A stretch of 64,000 bases of DNA, from contig JFLX01000004.1 of assembly GCA_000634215.1 (NCBI GenBank), positions 21,009 to 85,008 of the forward strand, read 5' to 3'. Origin of the DNA: Prochlorococcus sp. scB243_495L20 (GTDB lineage: Bacteria > Cyanobacteriota > Cyanobacteriia > PCC-6307 > Cyanobiaceae). Each line of letters starts with the position of its first letter. Positions within the stretch are counted from its first letter, which is position 1. Position numbers and translations under genes: made by a program. Shown one piece after another: positions 1-8,815 of the stretch. The notes under the pieces are model-generated. The model was given only the letters and a program-made list of their open reading frames with translations, did not search any database and was not told the DNA's origin.

Positions 1-341
1 GCACTTACACCAGGAACAACCTCGATTTCAATTTTTTCGTTTTTTAAAATTTCGATTTGCTCTCTAATTGCTCCAAAAAGGCAAGGGTCTCCATCATGCA
101 ACCTTGCAACAGTTTTCCCTGCTTTAAATTTTTCTATCATAATTGAGGTAATTTGCTCTAAGTTAAGTAAACTCGTTTTTATTTTTTCAGAACCTTCTTT
201 AGCAGAATCTAAAATCTTTTCAGGTATTAGAGAATCAGTCCAGATAGTGACATCTGCAATTTTTATTTTTTTTAATGCTTTTAAAGTTAATAATTCTGGA
301 TCTCCTGGACCAACACCAATAAAGGATATTTTGTTATCCAT
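1..341 (-). CDS. cobM: Precorrin-4 C11-methyltransferase, partial (left edge)
   Basis: This is the N-terminal part of a precorrin-4 C11-methyltransferase, an S-adenosylmethionine-dependent step in the cobalamin corrin ring pathway, cut by the window edge. The visible 113 or so residues start [20 protein letters not shown], the glycine-rich SAM-binding start of the CobA/CobM methyltransferase fold, and include [12 protein letters not shown], typical of this family. The ATG at 341 lies inside the last codons of lgt (8-base overlap), so it is probably translated with the petC-petA-lgt group. CobM is favoured over CbiF/CobJ paralogues on overall resemblance; the missing C-terminus leaves some doubt. 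Confidence 0.85.
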   Translation of the reverse strand, partial: MDNKISFIGVGPGDPELLTLKALKKIKIADVTIWTDSLIPEKILDSAKEGSEKIKTSLLNLEQITSIMIEKFKAGKTVARLHDGDPCLFGAIREQIEILKNEKIEIEVVPGVS

Positions 342-1227
342 TTTTTCTATTTTTCCCACTATATTTTCTCAATCTTAAAAAAAATATTCCAATTAATCCA
401 GAAGAAAATAGAAAAATACTTATAAATTGAGCCATCCTTATACCGCCATCACAGAAAGGTGGAAGTCCACCAATGCATAGTGGGTCAGTTCTTAAACCTT
501 CAATCCAGAATCTTCCCAAGCTGTAACTTATTAAATAAAGAAAGCTAATAAAGCCAGGCCTGAAAAAATCTGTTTTATTTTGTTTATTAAAGGTAATAAT
601 AAGGACGATGAAAATTAAAAGATTCCACAATGACTCATAGAGGAATGTAGGATGAAAAAATTCATAATTAATAAATTCTAAAGGCCTATTTTGGATAGGT
701 ATAAATAATTTCCAAGGCAAATTTGTAGGAACTCCAAAGGCTTCATTATTGAAAAAATTTCCCCACCTTCCTATTGATTGTCCAAGAATAATCGAGGGTA
801 TTAATATATCTATAAAAGTTTTTAAATTAATTTTTTTCGACTTACAGAAATAGATAATAGATATTAATCCTCCAATTAGACCTCCATGGATTGCTATGCC
901 TCCTTCCCAAACTGCAAGAAAAGAAGGTATTTGAATGATGTTATTGAATAGTTCAAAAGAAGTAAAAAAGTTCTCTCCACTATATTGTCTCCACTCAAAA
1001 ATTACGTAATAAGCTCTAGCTCCAATTATTGAAGAGATTATTAATGATGGAAGTATTTCACTAATGTACTCTGGGTTAAGATTTCTTGCCTTTGCTAGTT
1101 TTTTAGAGACAAATAGACCTATTAAAACTGAAACCGAAATAAGAAATCCATACCATCTAATAGTTATGAATCCTAAATTTAAAAAAGTTTCTCCTGGAGA
1201 TTGTATAAAAGCTTGAAGTATAAGCAT
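334..1227 (-). CDS. lgt: Prolipoprotein diacylglyceryl transferase
   Basis: Lgt transfers a diacylglyceryl group from phosphatidylglycerol to the lipobox cysteine of prelipoproteins at the plasma membrane. The 297-residue protein is strongly hydrophobic with about seven membrane segments. It has the family motifs HGGLIGG (about residues 114-120) and [13 protein letters not shown] (about 153-165, the Lgt signature), plus a conserved FHPTFLYES stretch. Its length is normal for the family. It lies 10 bases downstream of petA and overlaps cobM by 8 bases, so it probably sits in the petC-petA-lgt-cobM transcript. No functional link to cytochrome f is evident; the arrangement looks like genome compaction. 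Confidence 0.96.
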   Translation of the reverse strand: MLILQAFIQSPGETFLNLGFITIRWYGFLISVSVLIGLFVSKKLAKARNLNPEYISEILPSLIISSIIGARAYYVIFEWRQYSGENFFTSFELFNNIIQIPSFLAVWEGGIAIHGGLIGGLISIIYFCKSKKINLKTFIDILIPSIILGQSIGRWGNFFNNEAFGVPTNLPWKLFIPIQNRPLEFINYEFFHPTFLYESLWNLLIFIVLIITFNKQNKTDFFRPGFISFLYLISYSLGRFWIEGLRTDPLCIGGLPPFCDGGIRMAQFISIFLFSSGLIGIFFLRLRKYSGKNRKNG

Positions 1228-1237
1228 TTAGAGAAAG

Positions 1238-2191
1238 TTAGATACCCTCTGCTGCTTGCACTTTTTCAACTTGTTTTTTCTTTAATACTAAAAGTATTTG
1301 TGTTAAGCCTACACCAATGAAGAATGCAATCAATCCAATAACTCTATAAGGGCTCTGAAGTACAACCTCAGCATCTAATTGCCCAAAACCACCAACGTTA
1401 GGATCATTAGTAAGAGGGTCACCTACATTAATTTTGTCTTGCGCTTTTACGATAAGTTGAGGACCCACAGGCACTGTTTCAGTAGTTATTTCACCATTAT
1501 CGTTTTCTATATTGACTTGATAGCTTCCATCTTCAATTGTTTCTATTGAATTTATAGTTCCTGCTGTGGAAGAAGTGAATACTACATTATTGCTCTTGTC
1601 TCCAGTTGGATATACCTGACCTCTACCTCTATTGCCTCCAATATGTAAAGAGTATTTCCCATAGTGATATTCTTTATTAGTGGATGGGTCAGGGGAAAGT
1701 ACAGGAAAAACAATTTCTTTATTGGTATCTCCAGGCAAAGGTCCGACAATAATGATATTATCTTTCTCTTCACTGTAGTTAGTGAAATATACCCCTTCTG
1801 TCTCTTCTTTTATTTCTTCGGTCCATCTTTCTTGTGGAGCAAGTTTAAAGCCATCAGGCAGCATTACAACAGCACCAACTTGTAATGGGACTTCCGAACC
1901 ATCAGCCCCTATCTCTTTTAAATCATTTTTGTAGGGTATTTTGACTACAGCTTTGAAAACACTATCTGCTCCAACAGATTGTGGAACCTCTGCAATTGTA
2001 GGCATCTGAGCTAGATGACAATTTGCACAGACTATCTTACCTGTGGCTTCTCTTGGGGATTCGTAGTTTTGCTGAGCCCAAAATGGATAAGCAAAACTGA
2101 TCTCTGGATAGAATACAATGCTTGAAATGAAAAGCAGAGTACAGATAAATAAACTTGTTTTTTTCATGATTTGATTTTTAAGACCTTTCAT
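1238..2191 (-). CDS. petA: Cytochrome f (apocytochrome f precursor)
   Basis: Cytochrome f is the c-type heme subunit of the cytochrome b6f complex and passes electrons from the Rieske protein to plastocyanin on the lumen side. The chosen ATG gives 317 residues. A longer start at 2218 lies inside petC and adds nine residues, which is unlikely. A signal peptide runs to about residue 34. The mature protein begins YPFWAQQNY, where the N-terminal Tyr amine is the known axial heme ligand. The heme site CANCH is at about 55-59 and a C-terminal membrane anchor at about 283-303. The start is 4 bases after the petC stop, the conserved cyanobacterial petCA arrangement. Confidence 0.97.
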   Translation of the reverse strand: MKGLKNQIMKKTSLFICTLLFISSIVFYPEISFAYPFWAQQNYESPREATGKIVCANCHLAQMPTIAEVPQSVGADSVFKAVVKIPYKNDLKEIGADGSEVPLQVGAVVMLPDGFKLAPQERWTEEIKEETEGVYFTNYSEEKDNIIIVGPLPGDTNKEIVFPVLSPDPSTNKEYHYGKYSLHIGGNRGRGQVYPTGDKSNNVVFTSSTAGTINSIETIEDGSYQVNIENDNGEITTETVPVGPQLIVKAQDKINVGDPLTNDPNVGGFGQLDAEVVLQSPYRVIGLIAFFIGVGLTQILLVLKKKQVEKVQAAEGI

Positions 2192-2195
2192 TTTT

Positions 2196-2732
2196 TTATG
2201 CCCACCATGGATTTTCATTAGTTCTAAAGTCAGTTTCTGACCATTGTTTTACGAGTACAGCATCATCTTCAATATCGACATGAGCTAGAGCTAAAGATAA
2301 AGGCGCAGGCCCCCTTACTACCTTTCCGTTAGTATCGTACTGACTGCCATGACAAGGACATATAAATTTATTAGCGCCACTATCCCATGGGACAACACAA
2401 CCTAAATGAGTACAAATTGCATTTAATCCAAATTCTCCTATTTCACCACCCTCATTAACTATTAAATAAGTTGGATCTCCCTTTAGACCCTGAACTAGAC
2501 TTCTGTCTCCTTCTTGATGGGTAGCTAACCAACCTGTCTTAGTTATTGGATTCCCTAATTCATCTTTAGCAGAAGTTCCACCTCCACCACCGCCTGCTCT
2601 TAAAGGCATGAAATAATTCGCTACAGGGTAAAGGGCTCCTAAAGCTACGCCAGTTGCAGTACCAAATGTAAGAAGATTCATAAATTGCCTTCGACCCATA
2701 GAAGGGACATCATTGGAACTTAATTGAGTCAT
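2196..2732 (-). CDS. petC: Rieske iron-sulfur protein of cytochrome b6f
   Basis: This is the 2Fe-2S Rieske subunit that accepts electrons from plastoquinol in the b6f complex. The 178-residue length is normal. The two cluster-binding boxes are CTHLGC (about 107-112) and CPCHGS (about 125-130), with the Cys/His ligands and the disulfide-forming cysteines all present. The N-terminus [20 protein letters not shown] leads into one membrane anchor (about 20-40) followed by a Gly-rich hinge (about 47-53). The arginine pair before the helix resembles a Tat signal-anchor, and a tatC gene lies less than 1 kb away. It is the first gene of the petC-petA-lgt-cobM group, and its promoter should lie in the 123-base gap 2733-2855. 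Confidence 0.97.
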   Translation of the reverse strand: MTQLSSNDVPSMGRRQFMNLLTFGTATGVALGALYPVANYFMPLRAGGGGGGTSAKDELGNPITKTGWLATHQEGDRSLVQGLKGDPTYLIVNEGGEIGEFGLNAICTHLGCVVPWDSGANKFICPCHGSQYDTNGKVVRGPAPLSLALAHVDIEDDAVLVKQWSETDFRTNENPWWA

Positions 2733-2855
2733 TCGCTACTTGGTTCTGTTATTTATTAGTTATTATGGAGCAAATTGTTCAATTTCTGTTGCAAATAGAT
2801 AGGACTTTTAATAATTTAAAGTAAAAGTTTAGAAAGTCTTAATTAATTGATTTAA

Positions 2856-3173
2856 ATGAACCCTTTACTAGTAGATGAAGTTATACATTATTTGATTCAT
2901 CGCTGGGGCAAAAAATATGATTTTAGACTCTTTAGAAGAGGAAAATTTGTGTATTTTCAAATGATGTGGGGATTTCTTGGACAGGAATCATTCCCTTTAA
3001 GTGAAGATGAATATAAAAAATCGATAGCTGATAAAATCGAGATTTTAAATAGATGTGGCTATTCAGAAGAAGTGAGGGAATGGCTAAAGAGAGTCAATGC
3101 TAAGCCAAGATTAGGTAGAGCTGTCAGCTTGCAATTAAATCTTAATGAGAAGATGAAAGAGTTTTTGACTTGA
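2856..3173 (+). CDS. Conserved cyanobacterial protein, DUF3067-like
   Basis: A 105-residue soluble protein with no signal peptide or membrane segment. It is rich in aromatic residues at the start (WGKKYDFRLFRRGKFVYFQMM) and ends in a basic-hydrophobic helix. I recognise it as resembling the DUF3067 family of cyanobacteria and plastid-bearing eukaryotes, whose function I do not know. The 3' end overlaps the convergent tatC by 32 bases, so the two transcripts are complementary there. It is divergent from petC. Recognition is from memory of the family. Confidence 0.85.
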   Translation: MNPLLVDEVIHYLIHRWGKKYDFRLFRRGKFVYFQMMWGFLGQESFPLSEDEYKKSIADKIEILNRCGYSEEVREWLKRVNAKPRLGRAVSLQLNLNEKMKEFLT

Positions 3174-3900
3174 GATTTTCTGATAAGTAAGTTAATCCAG
3201 TACCCACAAAAAATAAAAACACAATCGATATAGATAGCAATGACATAGTCAATGGATCTGTTGAAGGGGTAATCACTGCAGATAATATTGCGGATGAAAT
3301 TACAACTATCTTCCAATTCGAAATCATTTTTTCTGTTGTGATTATTCCAAGAGAACCAAGAATAAATTGTAATACTGGCAATTGAAAAGCTATAGCAGTG
3401 CTGGACATTAATAAGAGAACAAAATCAAAATATCTTTCTATAGACCAAGTTGGTTCAACAATATCAGCACCGAAACTAATGAAGAACTTTATTGCCGCAG
3501 GGACTAATATCCACCATGAAAAAATTAATCCTAAAAAAAACAGAAAACCTGAACCAAAAACTGCAGGCAAGATAAGGCTTTTTTCTTGTTTTGTTAAACC
3601 AGGAGAAATAAATAATATTATTTGATAAAAAATATAAGGCATAGAAACTATCAATCCGCTGTAACCTGCAACTTTAATAGCGACAAATAAAAACTCTCCT
3701 GGAGCAAGTTGTAGTAAATGAATATCACCAGCTGGAATTTCTAAAAAAGATATTAATGGCTTTATGATGAGAAAACTAAAGAATATTGAAATAATTATTG
3801 AGTAAATTGAATTTAGTATCCTTTGACGAAGCTCCTCTAAATGATCATTAAAAGTCATCGAATCTGATAATTTTTTTTTACTTTGACCTGTACTTCTCAT
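3142..3900 (-). CDS. tatC: Sec-independent protein translocase subunit TatC
   Basis: TatC is the receptor core of the twin-arginine translocase that exports folded proteins such as the Rieske subunit. The 252-residue protein has the family start MTFNDHLEELRQRI (about residues 15-28), six hydrophobic segments, the conserved P..F conserved loop region, and the late SAVITPSTDP motif before the last helices. The length is normal. The C-terminal tail overlaps the convergent DUF3067-like gene. The nearest minus-strand gene upstream is the 83-aa gene 89 bases away. No tatA/tatB gene is seen in the window. Confidence 0.96.
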   Translation of the reverse strand: MRSTGQSKKKLSDSMTFNDHLEELRQRILNSIYSIIISIFFSFLIIKPLISFLEIPAGDIHLLQLAPGEFLFVAIKVAGYSGLIVSMPYIFYQIILFISPGLTKQEKSLILPAVFGSGFLFFLGLIFSWWILVPAAIKFFISFGADIVEPTWSIERYFDFVLLLMSSTAIAFQLPVLQFILGSLGIITTEKMISNWKIVVISSAILSAVITPSTDPLTMSLLSISIVFLFFVGTGLTYLSENLKSKTLSSSH

Positions 3901-3989
3901 TATTATTTAATAAAAATTGTGTAAGAAAAAGGTTTAAAACTACTATTGTCAAAGTCTAATTTATTTTTCGATAAACTTAATTATTTGCT

Positions 3990-4241
3990 TTATTTAGGAT
4001 TTGTTGGATCTGGTAATAAGAAAGGAGGGGCATCATTTAAAGATGATTCACCATAAGTTTCATATTCTCTATATCCACCCATTTTCCCATTTGTTTTCAT
4101 TAAAGCGCTTACGAAGGCAAGTAGTAAGAAAACAGTAGGTGCTCCAATTATTAATGCAGCACCAAATAGGTATCCAACAATAAATTCTGGAAAACTATGA
4201 TTTCCTAAAAATTCATGAGTCCCTAGGAGAAAATCAAGCAT
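3990..4241 (-). CDS. Small conserved membrane protein of unknown function
   Basis: An 83-residue protein with one or two hydrophobic segments (about residues 19-48: FIVGYLFGAALIIGAPTVFL and following). A polar C-terminal tail contains GGYREYETYGESSLNDAPPF and ends LLPDPTNPK. I do not recognise a named family. The strong composition, its own start codon and placement between tatC and rqcH on the same strand support a real gene. The Gly/Pro-rich tail and the topology would suit a small thylakoid or plasma-membrane accessory subunit, but that is only inference. Confidence 0.75.
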   Translation of the reverse strand: MLDFLLGTHEFLGNHSFPEFIVGYLFGAALIIGAPTVFLLLAFVSALMKTNGKMGGYREYETYGESSLNDAPPFLLPDPTNPK

Positions 4242-4269
4242 TTAGATTTAAATTTTTTTTTATTATAAA

Positions 4270-5970
4270 CTAAATTACTGTTTTCAGATTTTTTTTAATG
4301 TAATCTTCTCCTCTTGTAGGATTTCCCCAAATAATTTCTCCATTTTTAAAGGAAACGCAACCCGGTCCTCCGTTTTTGATTTTTTGCAAATCTTTAATCT
4401 TTACTAAATTAATTGGAACTTTAATGTTTCTTTTTGCCTTACTAAATAAAGCAGCTAAATCTGCAGCTATTTGAAGATCTTGTTCAGATGCTACTTGAGA
4501 TGAAGACTTCAAAACTACATGACTGCCTGGTGATTCCTGTGCATGAAACCATAAATCGCCTTTTTTGGAGAATTTAAAGCTTATTAAATCATTTTGCCTC
4601 ATATTTCGCCCTACTTGAAGCTTTAATCCTGTGGGTGTGTCAACTTGAATTGGTGAAGACTCTATCTCAGATGTACTTTTCTGATCTTCTCTTTGCTTCT
4701 TGGTATTGATATTAAACTCGTTACAAATTTCTTCCATAATTTCTTCTAGTAGTTTGATTCTAATAGAAAGTTTTTCATGATTTAAAGAATTTAAATTTTC
4801 TATAAGCGTAGTGAATTCGTCTAATCTTTCTATATTTTTTTTGTAAATACTTAATCTTTCTTTTATTAATTCTCTAGATCTCTTTAGTTTTTTTGATTTT
4901 TTATATAGTTTTTGTCCCTTTATAATGTCATTTTTTTTAATTTCATGTGAGGAAAATATAATATCAGCTTTTTCTTTATATATCTCGTAGTTTTCTGATT
5001 TTGTCAGAAGATCATATTGAATATTTAAATTCTTTTTCTCAGTATTGGTCTGTTTAAAAATTATCCCTTCGATTTTCTTTCCCAATAATTCAAGTTTTTT
5101 TTGTTTTAGATGATAATCATAATAATTCTCTAAACTAGTGCATAAATCTATTTTATTTTCGCAATTAATTTCCTTATCAAAAAACCAAACGCAATAAAAA
5201 TCTTTGTTGAATGTAGAAAAGTTAAAGTTATTGGTTTTAAACCTGTTAATCCAAATCTTCCAATTTTTAAATATCTCCTTTAAGTCTGAGTTGCTAATAA
5301 AATCGATATTTTTTTCCATTATTTGCGGAGTGCTAGTTTTGCTAATAACCTCTATTTGTTTTGTGAGGATAGGGCTCACTCCTTGATAGGTATTTATTAA
5401 ACAGTATTTCAAAGACTCAGGTACTATTGAAATTGAGTTTTTCCATGATTGAAAAGACTCATCTTCTCTTGGTTGTTTTTTTAGATTAACTGGAGGGCCA
5501 GAATAAATTGATCCTGTTGAAATTGTTCTAAAACTAGATTGATTTGATTTTATTTGTTTACCAACGGCAATTATTTTTTGTTTATTATCCAAATAAAAAA
5601 TATTGCTATGTTTTCCCATTAATTCAAAAATTAAATATTTATTAATTTCATCTCCAGGTTTTTTCGCAAAACTAAATTTTATTACTCTCTCGAAATCATC
5701 TTGATCAATCGAAATTAAAGCCATATACTTTAATCCATATCTTATTTGTTTAGAAAGTGTGCTTTCTCTTCCAATCTTTTCTGGCTTATTTATCTTTAGT
5801 ATTCTAGGAGAGTCTCCATTCCATGAAACTTCTAACCATGTTTGACAATTAACTCCTCTGAAACATAATTGAATTGTATTAGGCTCTGGTTGTTGGGCAG
5901 TTTCAAACTTTGTAGGTAAGATATTTCTTGTCAAATAATGCAAGACAGATCTAATAGATGTAATGTCCAT
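4270..5970 (-). CDS. rqcH: NFACT/Rqc2-family ribosome quality control protein
   Basis: RqcH (Rqc2/FbpA family) binds stalled 50S subunits carrying peptidyl-tRNA and directs alanine tailing of the nascent chain. The protein has an NFACT-N domain at the start (LPTKFETAQQPEPNTIQLCF), a long charged coiled-coil middle (about 280-420), and a C-terminal NFACT-R domain with DLWFHAQESPGSHVVLKS. The ATG at 5970 is preferred because homologues begin MDITSIRSVL as here. An upstream in-frame ATG at 5994 would add eight residues but has its GGA-like element only about three bases away. Older annotations call this family fibronectin-binding protein A. It is divergent from gmk. Confidence 0.9.
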   Translation of the reverse strand: MDITSIRSVLHYLTRNILPTKFETAQQPEPNTIQLCFRGVNCQTWLEVSWNGDSPRILKINKPEKIGRESTLSKQIRYGLKYMALISIDQDDFERVIKFSFAKKPGDEINKYLIFELMGKHSNIFYLDNKQKIIAVGKQIKSNQSSFRTISTGSIYSGPPVNLKKQPREDESFQSWKNSISIVPESLKYCLINTYQGVSPILTKQIEVISKTSTPQIMEKNIDFISNSDLKEIFKNWKIWINRFKTNNFNFSTFNKDFYCVWFFDKEINCENKIDLCTSLENYYDYHLKQKKLELLGKKIEGIIFKQTNTEKKNLNIQYDLLTKSENYEIYKEKADIIFSSHEIKKNDIIKGQKLYKKSKKLKRSRELIKERLSIYKKNIERLDEFTTLIENLNSLNHEKLSIRIKLLEEIMEEICNEFNINTKKQREDQKSTSEIESSPIQVDTPTGLKLQVGRNMRQNDLISFKFSKKGDLWFHAQESPGSHVVLKSSSQVASEQDLQIAADLAALFSKAKRNIKVPINLVKIKDLQKIKNGGPGCVSFKNGEIIWGNPTRGEDYIKKNLKTVI

Positions 5971-6043
5971 TATCTGTGGAACACCTTTTTGCATTATTCC
6001 TTCTTAATTCACAAGATGTTTATTTTACTGTAAAAAATTTAAT

Positions 6044-6598
6044 ATGAAAAATCAAAAAAAACTTATTGTACTTACTGGACCCAGCGGAGTGGGGAAAGGA
6101 ACTGTTGTTAAAGAAATATTAGGTAAAGAAAAAAATTTTTGGCTTTCAATATCTGCAACTACTCGAGAACCTAGAGAGGGAGAGAAGGAAGGAGAAAATT
6201 ACTACTTTTTAAATCAAGACAAGTTTAAAGAAATGATTGAACAAAACCTGTTCCTTGAGTGGGCTCAATTCGCTGGTAACTACTATGGAACGCCTTTATC
6301 TTCTGTTAATGAGAAAATTAAAAAGGGATTTACAGTACTACTTGAAATTGAAGTAGAGGGTGCAAGGCAAATAAAAAATAAGTTTCCTAATTCAATGTCA
6401 ATATTTTTACTTCCTCCGGATAAAAAAGAGTTAGAGAGAAGAATAAGAAGTAGAGGTACAGAAAAAGAAGAGGCAATTAAAAAAAGACTATCAAGGGCTA
6501 ACTATGAGATTTCAGTATCGAATCAATTTGATTTTGAATTAACAAATCACAATGTTGATGAAACAGCAAAAAAAATAATCAAGTTAATAAAAACTTGA
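6044..6598 (+). CDS. gmk: Guanylate kinase
   Basis: Guanylate kinase converts GMP (or dGMP) and ATP to GDP and ADP in purine nucleotide synthesis. The 184-residue protein has the P-loop GPSGVGKGT (about 12-20), the GMP-binding region TTREPREGEKEGENYYF, and the SIFLLPP...LERRIRSRGTE lid segment. The length is usual for bacteria. It is a single-gene plus-strand unit between divergent rqcH and convergent psaJ, with 14 bases between its stop and the psaJ stop. Confidence 0.97.
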   Translation: MKNQKKLIVLTGPSGVGKGTVVKEILGKEKNFWLSISATTREPREGEKEGENYYFLNQDKFKEMIEQNLFLEWAQFAGNYYGTPLSSVNEKIKKGFTVLLEIEVEGARQIKNKFPNSMSIFLLPPDKKELERRIRSRGTEKEEAIKKRLSRANYEISVSNQFDFELTNHNVDETAKKIIKLIKT

Positions 6599-6612
6599 TT
6601 ATTTTTTCTTTA

Positions 6613-6747
6613 TCAACTCATTGGATGGAATAATAAATCTGGGAAAAATCTATTAAATTCAATAATTATTCCAGCTGTAAGGCTTAGCCAAATAGCTGCT
6701 ACTACTGGAGCAGATCGGATAAATTTTGTGTTTAGAATTTTGAACAT
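6613..6747 (-). CDS. psaJ: Photosystem I subunit PsaJ (subunit IX)
   Basis: A 44-residue one-helix protein, [20 protein letters not shown] and on, ending [12 protein letters not shown]. This is a clear PsaJ, the small PSI subunit next to PsaF. One membrane helix spans about residues 13-30. It starts 23 bases after the psaF stop, the conserved cyanobacterial psaF-psaJ pair, so the two are surely cotranscribed. No Shine-Dalgarno-like sequence is evident before the ATG. The gene is short and easily missed. Confidence 0.95.
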   Translation of the reverse strand: MFKILNTKFIRSAPVVAAIWLSLTAGIIIEFNRFFPDLLFHPMS

Positions 6748-6770
6748 TTGTTTTGAAAGTTTAAAGATGT

Positions 6771-7325
6771 TTATCGAGGGCCATTAAGTGTAATATTGTT
6801 ATCTTTTTCTCTTAAATCACCATTTCTACCTTGTTTATTAGCAAGAAGAGGCCATTGTGCTCCTTTTACAAGACATTTTCTCGCTAAGTCTAGGTCAATA
6901 ATGATCTCAAGATCAGCTGGGTTCTTAGTCTTTTTTGATTCAATTAGATACTCTCTTCCTGACCAACCTATAATACCAGCAATGTAAATGAACAATACCC
7001 CGGGAATAAGTAAATCTCCTTCATGACCTCTATTTAAAAGTGCTCCCCAAGGCTCAAGAGGAGGTCCAATTATTAGATGTGGAAGACCATCATCTCCACA
7101 TGATGCCTTTCCGTATCTTTCAAACCTTGCGATATCTTTTTGAGTAGTGGCAGAATTTGCTCTCTCAATGAATTTAGGATTTTCAGAGCATTTTGTGAGG
7201 GCTGAAGCAGTATATTCTGTGCTAGCTCTATCTGCGTTTAAGGCAGGCCCATTTGCAGCTAAAGCAATTGGAGTAATTCCGAGGAACAGAAAAACTGAGG
7301 TTATGATTGAAAAAAAGAATTTCAT
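6771..7325 (-). CDS. psaF: Photosystem I subunit III (PsaF)
   Basis: PsaF is the lumen-exposed, membrane-anchored PSI subunit on the plastocyanin/cytochrome c6 docking side. It has a signal peptide with cleavage after ALA at about residue 23 and a mature region with conserved cysteines ([22 protein letters not shown]). The [17 protein letters not shown] segment and a membrane segment (about 115-130) complete it. The ATG at 7325 is used here. An in-frame TTG at 7334 has a better placed AAGGA eight bases upstream and would add three residues. It is divergent from tsaD, with both promoters in a gap of about 70 bases. Confidence 0.96.
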   Translation of the reverse strand: MKFFFSIITSVFLFLGITPIALAANGPALNADRASTEYTASALTKCSENPKFIERANSATTQKDIARFERYGKASCGDDGLPHLIIGPPLEPWGALLNRGHEGDLLIPGVLFIYIAGIIGWSGREYLIESKKTKNPADLEIIIDLDLARKCLVKGAQWPLLANKQGRNGDLREKDNNITLNGPR

Positions 7326-7399
7326 AAGTTGCAATCTTTAATTCCTTAAGGTGTGTTAAGTAAGAAATTAATATTAAAATAGAACAAGTTGAATCAAAA

Positions 7400-8470
7400 A
7401 TGCATAAAGTTTTAGCTATTGAAACAAGTTGTGATGAGACATCTGTCTCAATAGTTTCTAATATTGGCGATACTTTCATAATTCATTCAAATATAATAGC
7501 TTCTCAAATTGAAGATCATTCAAAATGGGGAGGAGTTGTGCCTGAACTTGCAGCTAGAAAGCATTTAGAGTTATTACCTTTTGTTTTAGATGAGGCTTTA
7601 GAAGAATCAAAAATCAAAATTGAGGAAGTTGATTACATTGCATCAACTGTAGCTCCTGGATTAGTTGGTTGTTTGCGAGTTGGCTCTATAACTGCGAGAT
7701 CACTTTGCATGTTATATTCAAAACCATTTTTGGGAATTCATCATTTGGAGGGACATTTATCTTCAATTCTTTTTTCAGAAAACTATCCAAAGAAATCTTT
7801 TCTTACATTACTTGTTAGCGGTGGGCATACTGAATTGATAAAGGTTGATGATAGAAGGGGAATGCAAAGACTTGGGAAAAGTTTTGATGATGCTGCTGGA
7901 GAAGCTTTTGATAAAGTTGGCAGACTATTAGGTCTTAGTTATCCAGGAGGGCCGGCAATTGAAAAGATTGCTAAAAAAGGGGACCCAATGAAATTTAATT
8001 TACCAAAATGCAGGATTTCTGATAAAAAAGGTGGATTTCTTAAATATGATTTCTCTTTTAGTGGTTTAAAAACTGCCGTATTAAGATTAGTTGAGAGAAT
8101 AAATTTGGATGGGAAGACCGTTCCAATTCCTGATATTGCTGCCAGTTTCGAGAGAGTAGTGGCAGAGGTCTTGGTAGAGAGAACAATAAAATGCGCAGAA
8201 GACCATAACTTGGATAATGTAGTTGTGGTTGGGGGAGTGGCTGCTAACAATACATTAAGAAAAATGATGATTAGTGAAGCTAGTAAAAAATCTATTAAAG
8301 TTCATTTAGCTCCCCTTAATCTTTGTACGGATAATGCTGCAATGATTGGAGCAGCGGCGTTGTTCAGGATCAAATTTAAGGATCATTTAAGTTCCCTTAA
8401 ATTAGGTGTCGCAGGAAGACTATCAATTGAACAAGCGAATACCCTTTATGAAGAAAATCCTCCTTTCTAA
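7400..8470 (+). CDS. tsaD: tRNA N6-threonylcarbamoyladenosine transferase TsaD
   Basis: TsaD transfers threonylcarbamoyl from its adenylate to A37 of tRNAs reading ANN codons. The 356-residue protein has the ASKHA-fold start LAIETSCDETSVSIV, the metal-binding HLEGHL (His at about 115 and 119), the LVSGGHTEL phosphate-binding stretch, and the late VVGGVAANNTLR motif. Length and motifs are standard. It is followed after 5 bases by a small HLIP gene on the same strand. Confidence 0.97.
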   Translation: MHKVLAIETSCDETSVSIVSNIGDTFIIHSNIIASQIEDHSKWGGVVPELAARKHLELLPFVLDEALEESKIKIEEVDYIASTVAPGLVGCLRVGSITARSLCMLYSKPFLGIHHLEGHLSSILFSENYPKKSFLTLLVSGGHTELIKVDDRRGMQRLGKSFDDAAGEAFDKVGRLLGLSYPGGPAIEKIAKKGDPMKFNLPKCRISDKKGGFLKYDFSFSGLKTAVLRLVERINLDGKTVPIPDIAASFERVVAEVLVERTIKCAEDHNLDNVVVVGGVAANNTLRKMMISEASKKSIKVHLAPLNLCTDNAAMIGAAALFRIKFKDHLSSLKLGVAGRLSIEQANTLYEENPPF

Positions 8471-8475
8471 CTTCA

Positions 8476-8652
8476 ATGAACAAACAACCTAAAATCGAGA
8501 TTAAAGAGACAAAAAACCTCGTTGATAAAAAGGAACTGAATTTGTGGAAAAGAGGTTTTACTCCTCAAGCTGAAATATGGAATGGAAGGATGGCAACTGT
8601 TGGTATAGGAATTATTTTTATAATTATTGCTTTAATAAGCCAGTTTTCTTAA
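8476..8652 (+). CDS. High-light-inducible (HLIP/Hli) protein
   Basis: A 58-residue protein with a charged N-terminal half and the chlorophyll-binding helix AEIWNGRMATVGIGIIFIII (about 33-52). The ExxNGR motif is the Chl a/b-binding signature of Hli proteins. These single-helix thylakoid proteins protect photosystem assembly under light stress, and Prochlorococcus carries many copies. The start lies 5 bases after the tsaD stop. Either it is cotranscribed with a constitutive gene or it has an internal promoter that I cannot see. Too divergent for a confident hli number. Confidence 0.93.
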   Translation: MNKQPKIEIKETKNLVDKKELNLWKRGFTPQAEIWNGRMATVGIGIIFIIIALISQFS

Positions 8653-8815
8653 TAGAAACAAAATTCATTTTCTTAAAAGTAGTTATGAATGATTTAATAA
8701 AAATTACTCTTCTTCAGCTAATGAATTAAATTAAAAAGTATTCTAATTATTGGACTAGAGATAAGATTATTGATTTAATCAAAATAGGTAATATTTTTAT
8801 TATTTATAATTTTAT

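Noticed and set aside
2192..2218. Longer petA start at 2218
   Set aside because: It overlaps petC coding sequence, and the start at 2191 gives the usual length and signal peptide.
8686..8740. 14-codon ORF in the gap before the antiporter
   Set aside because: No promoter or conservation signal; too short to support.
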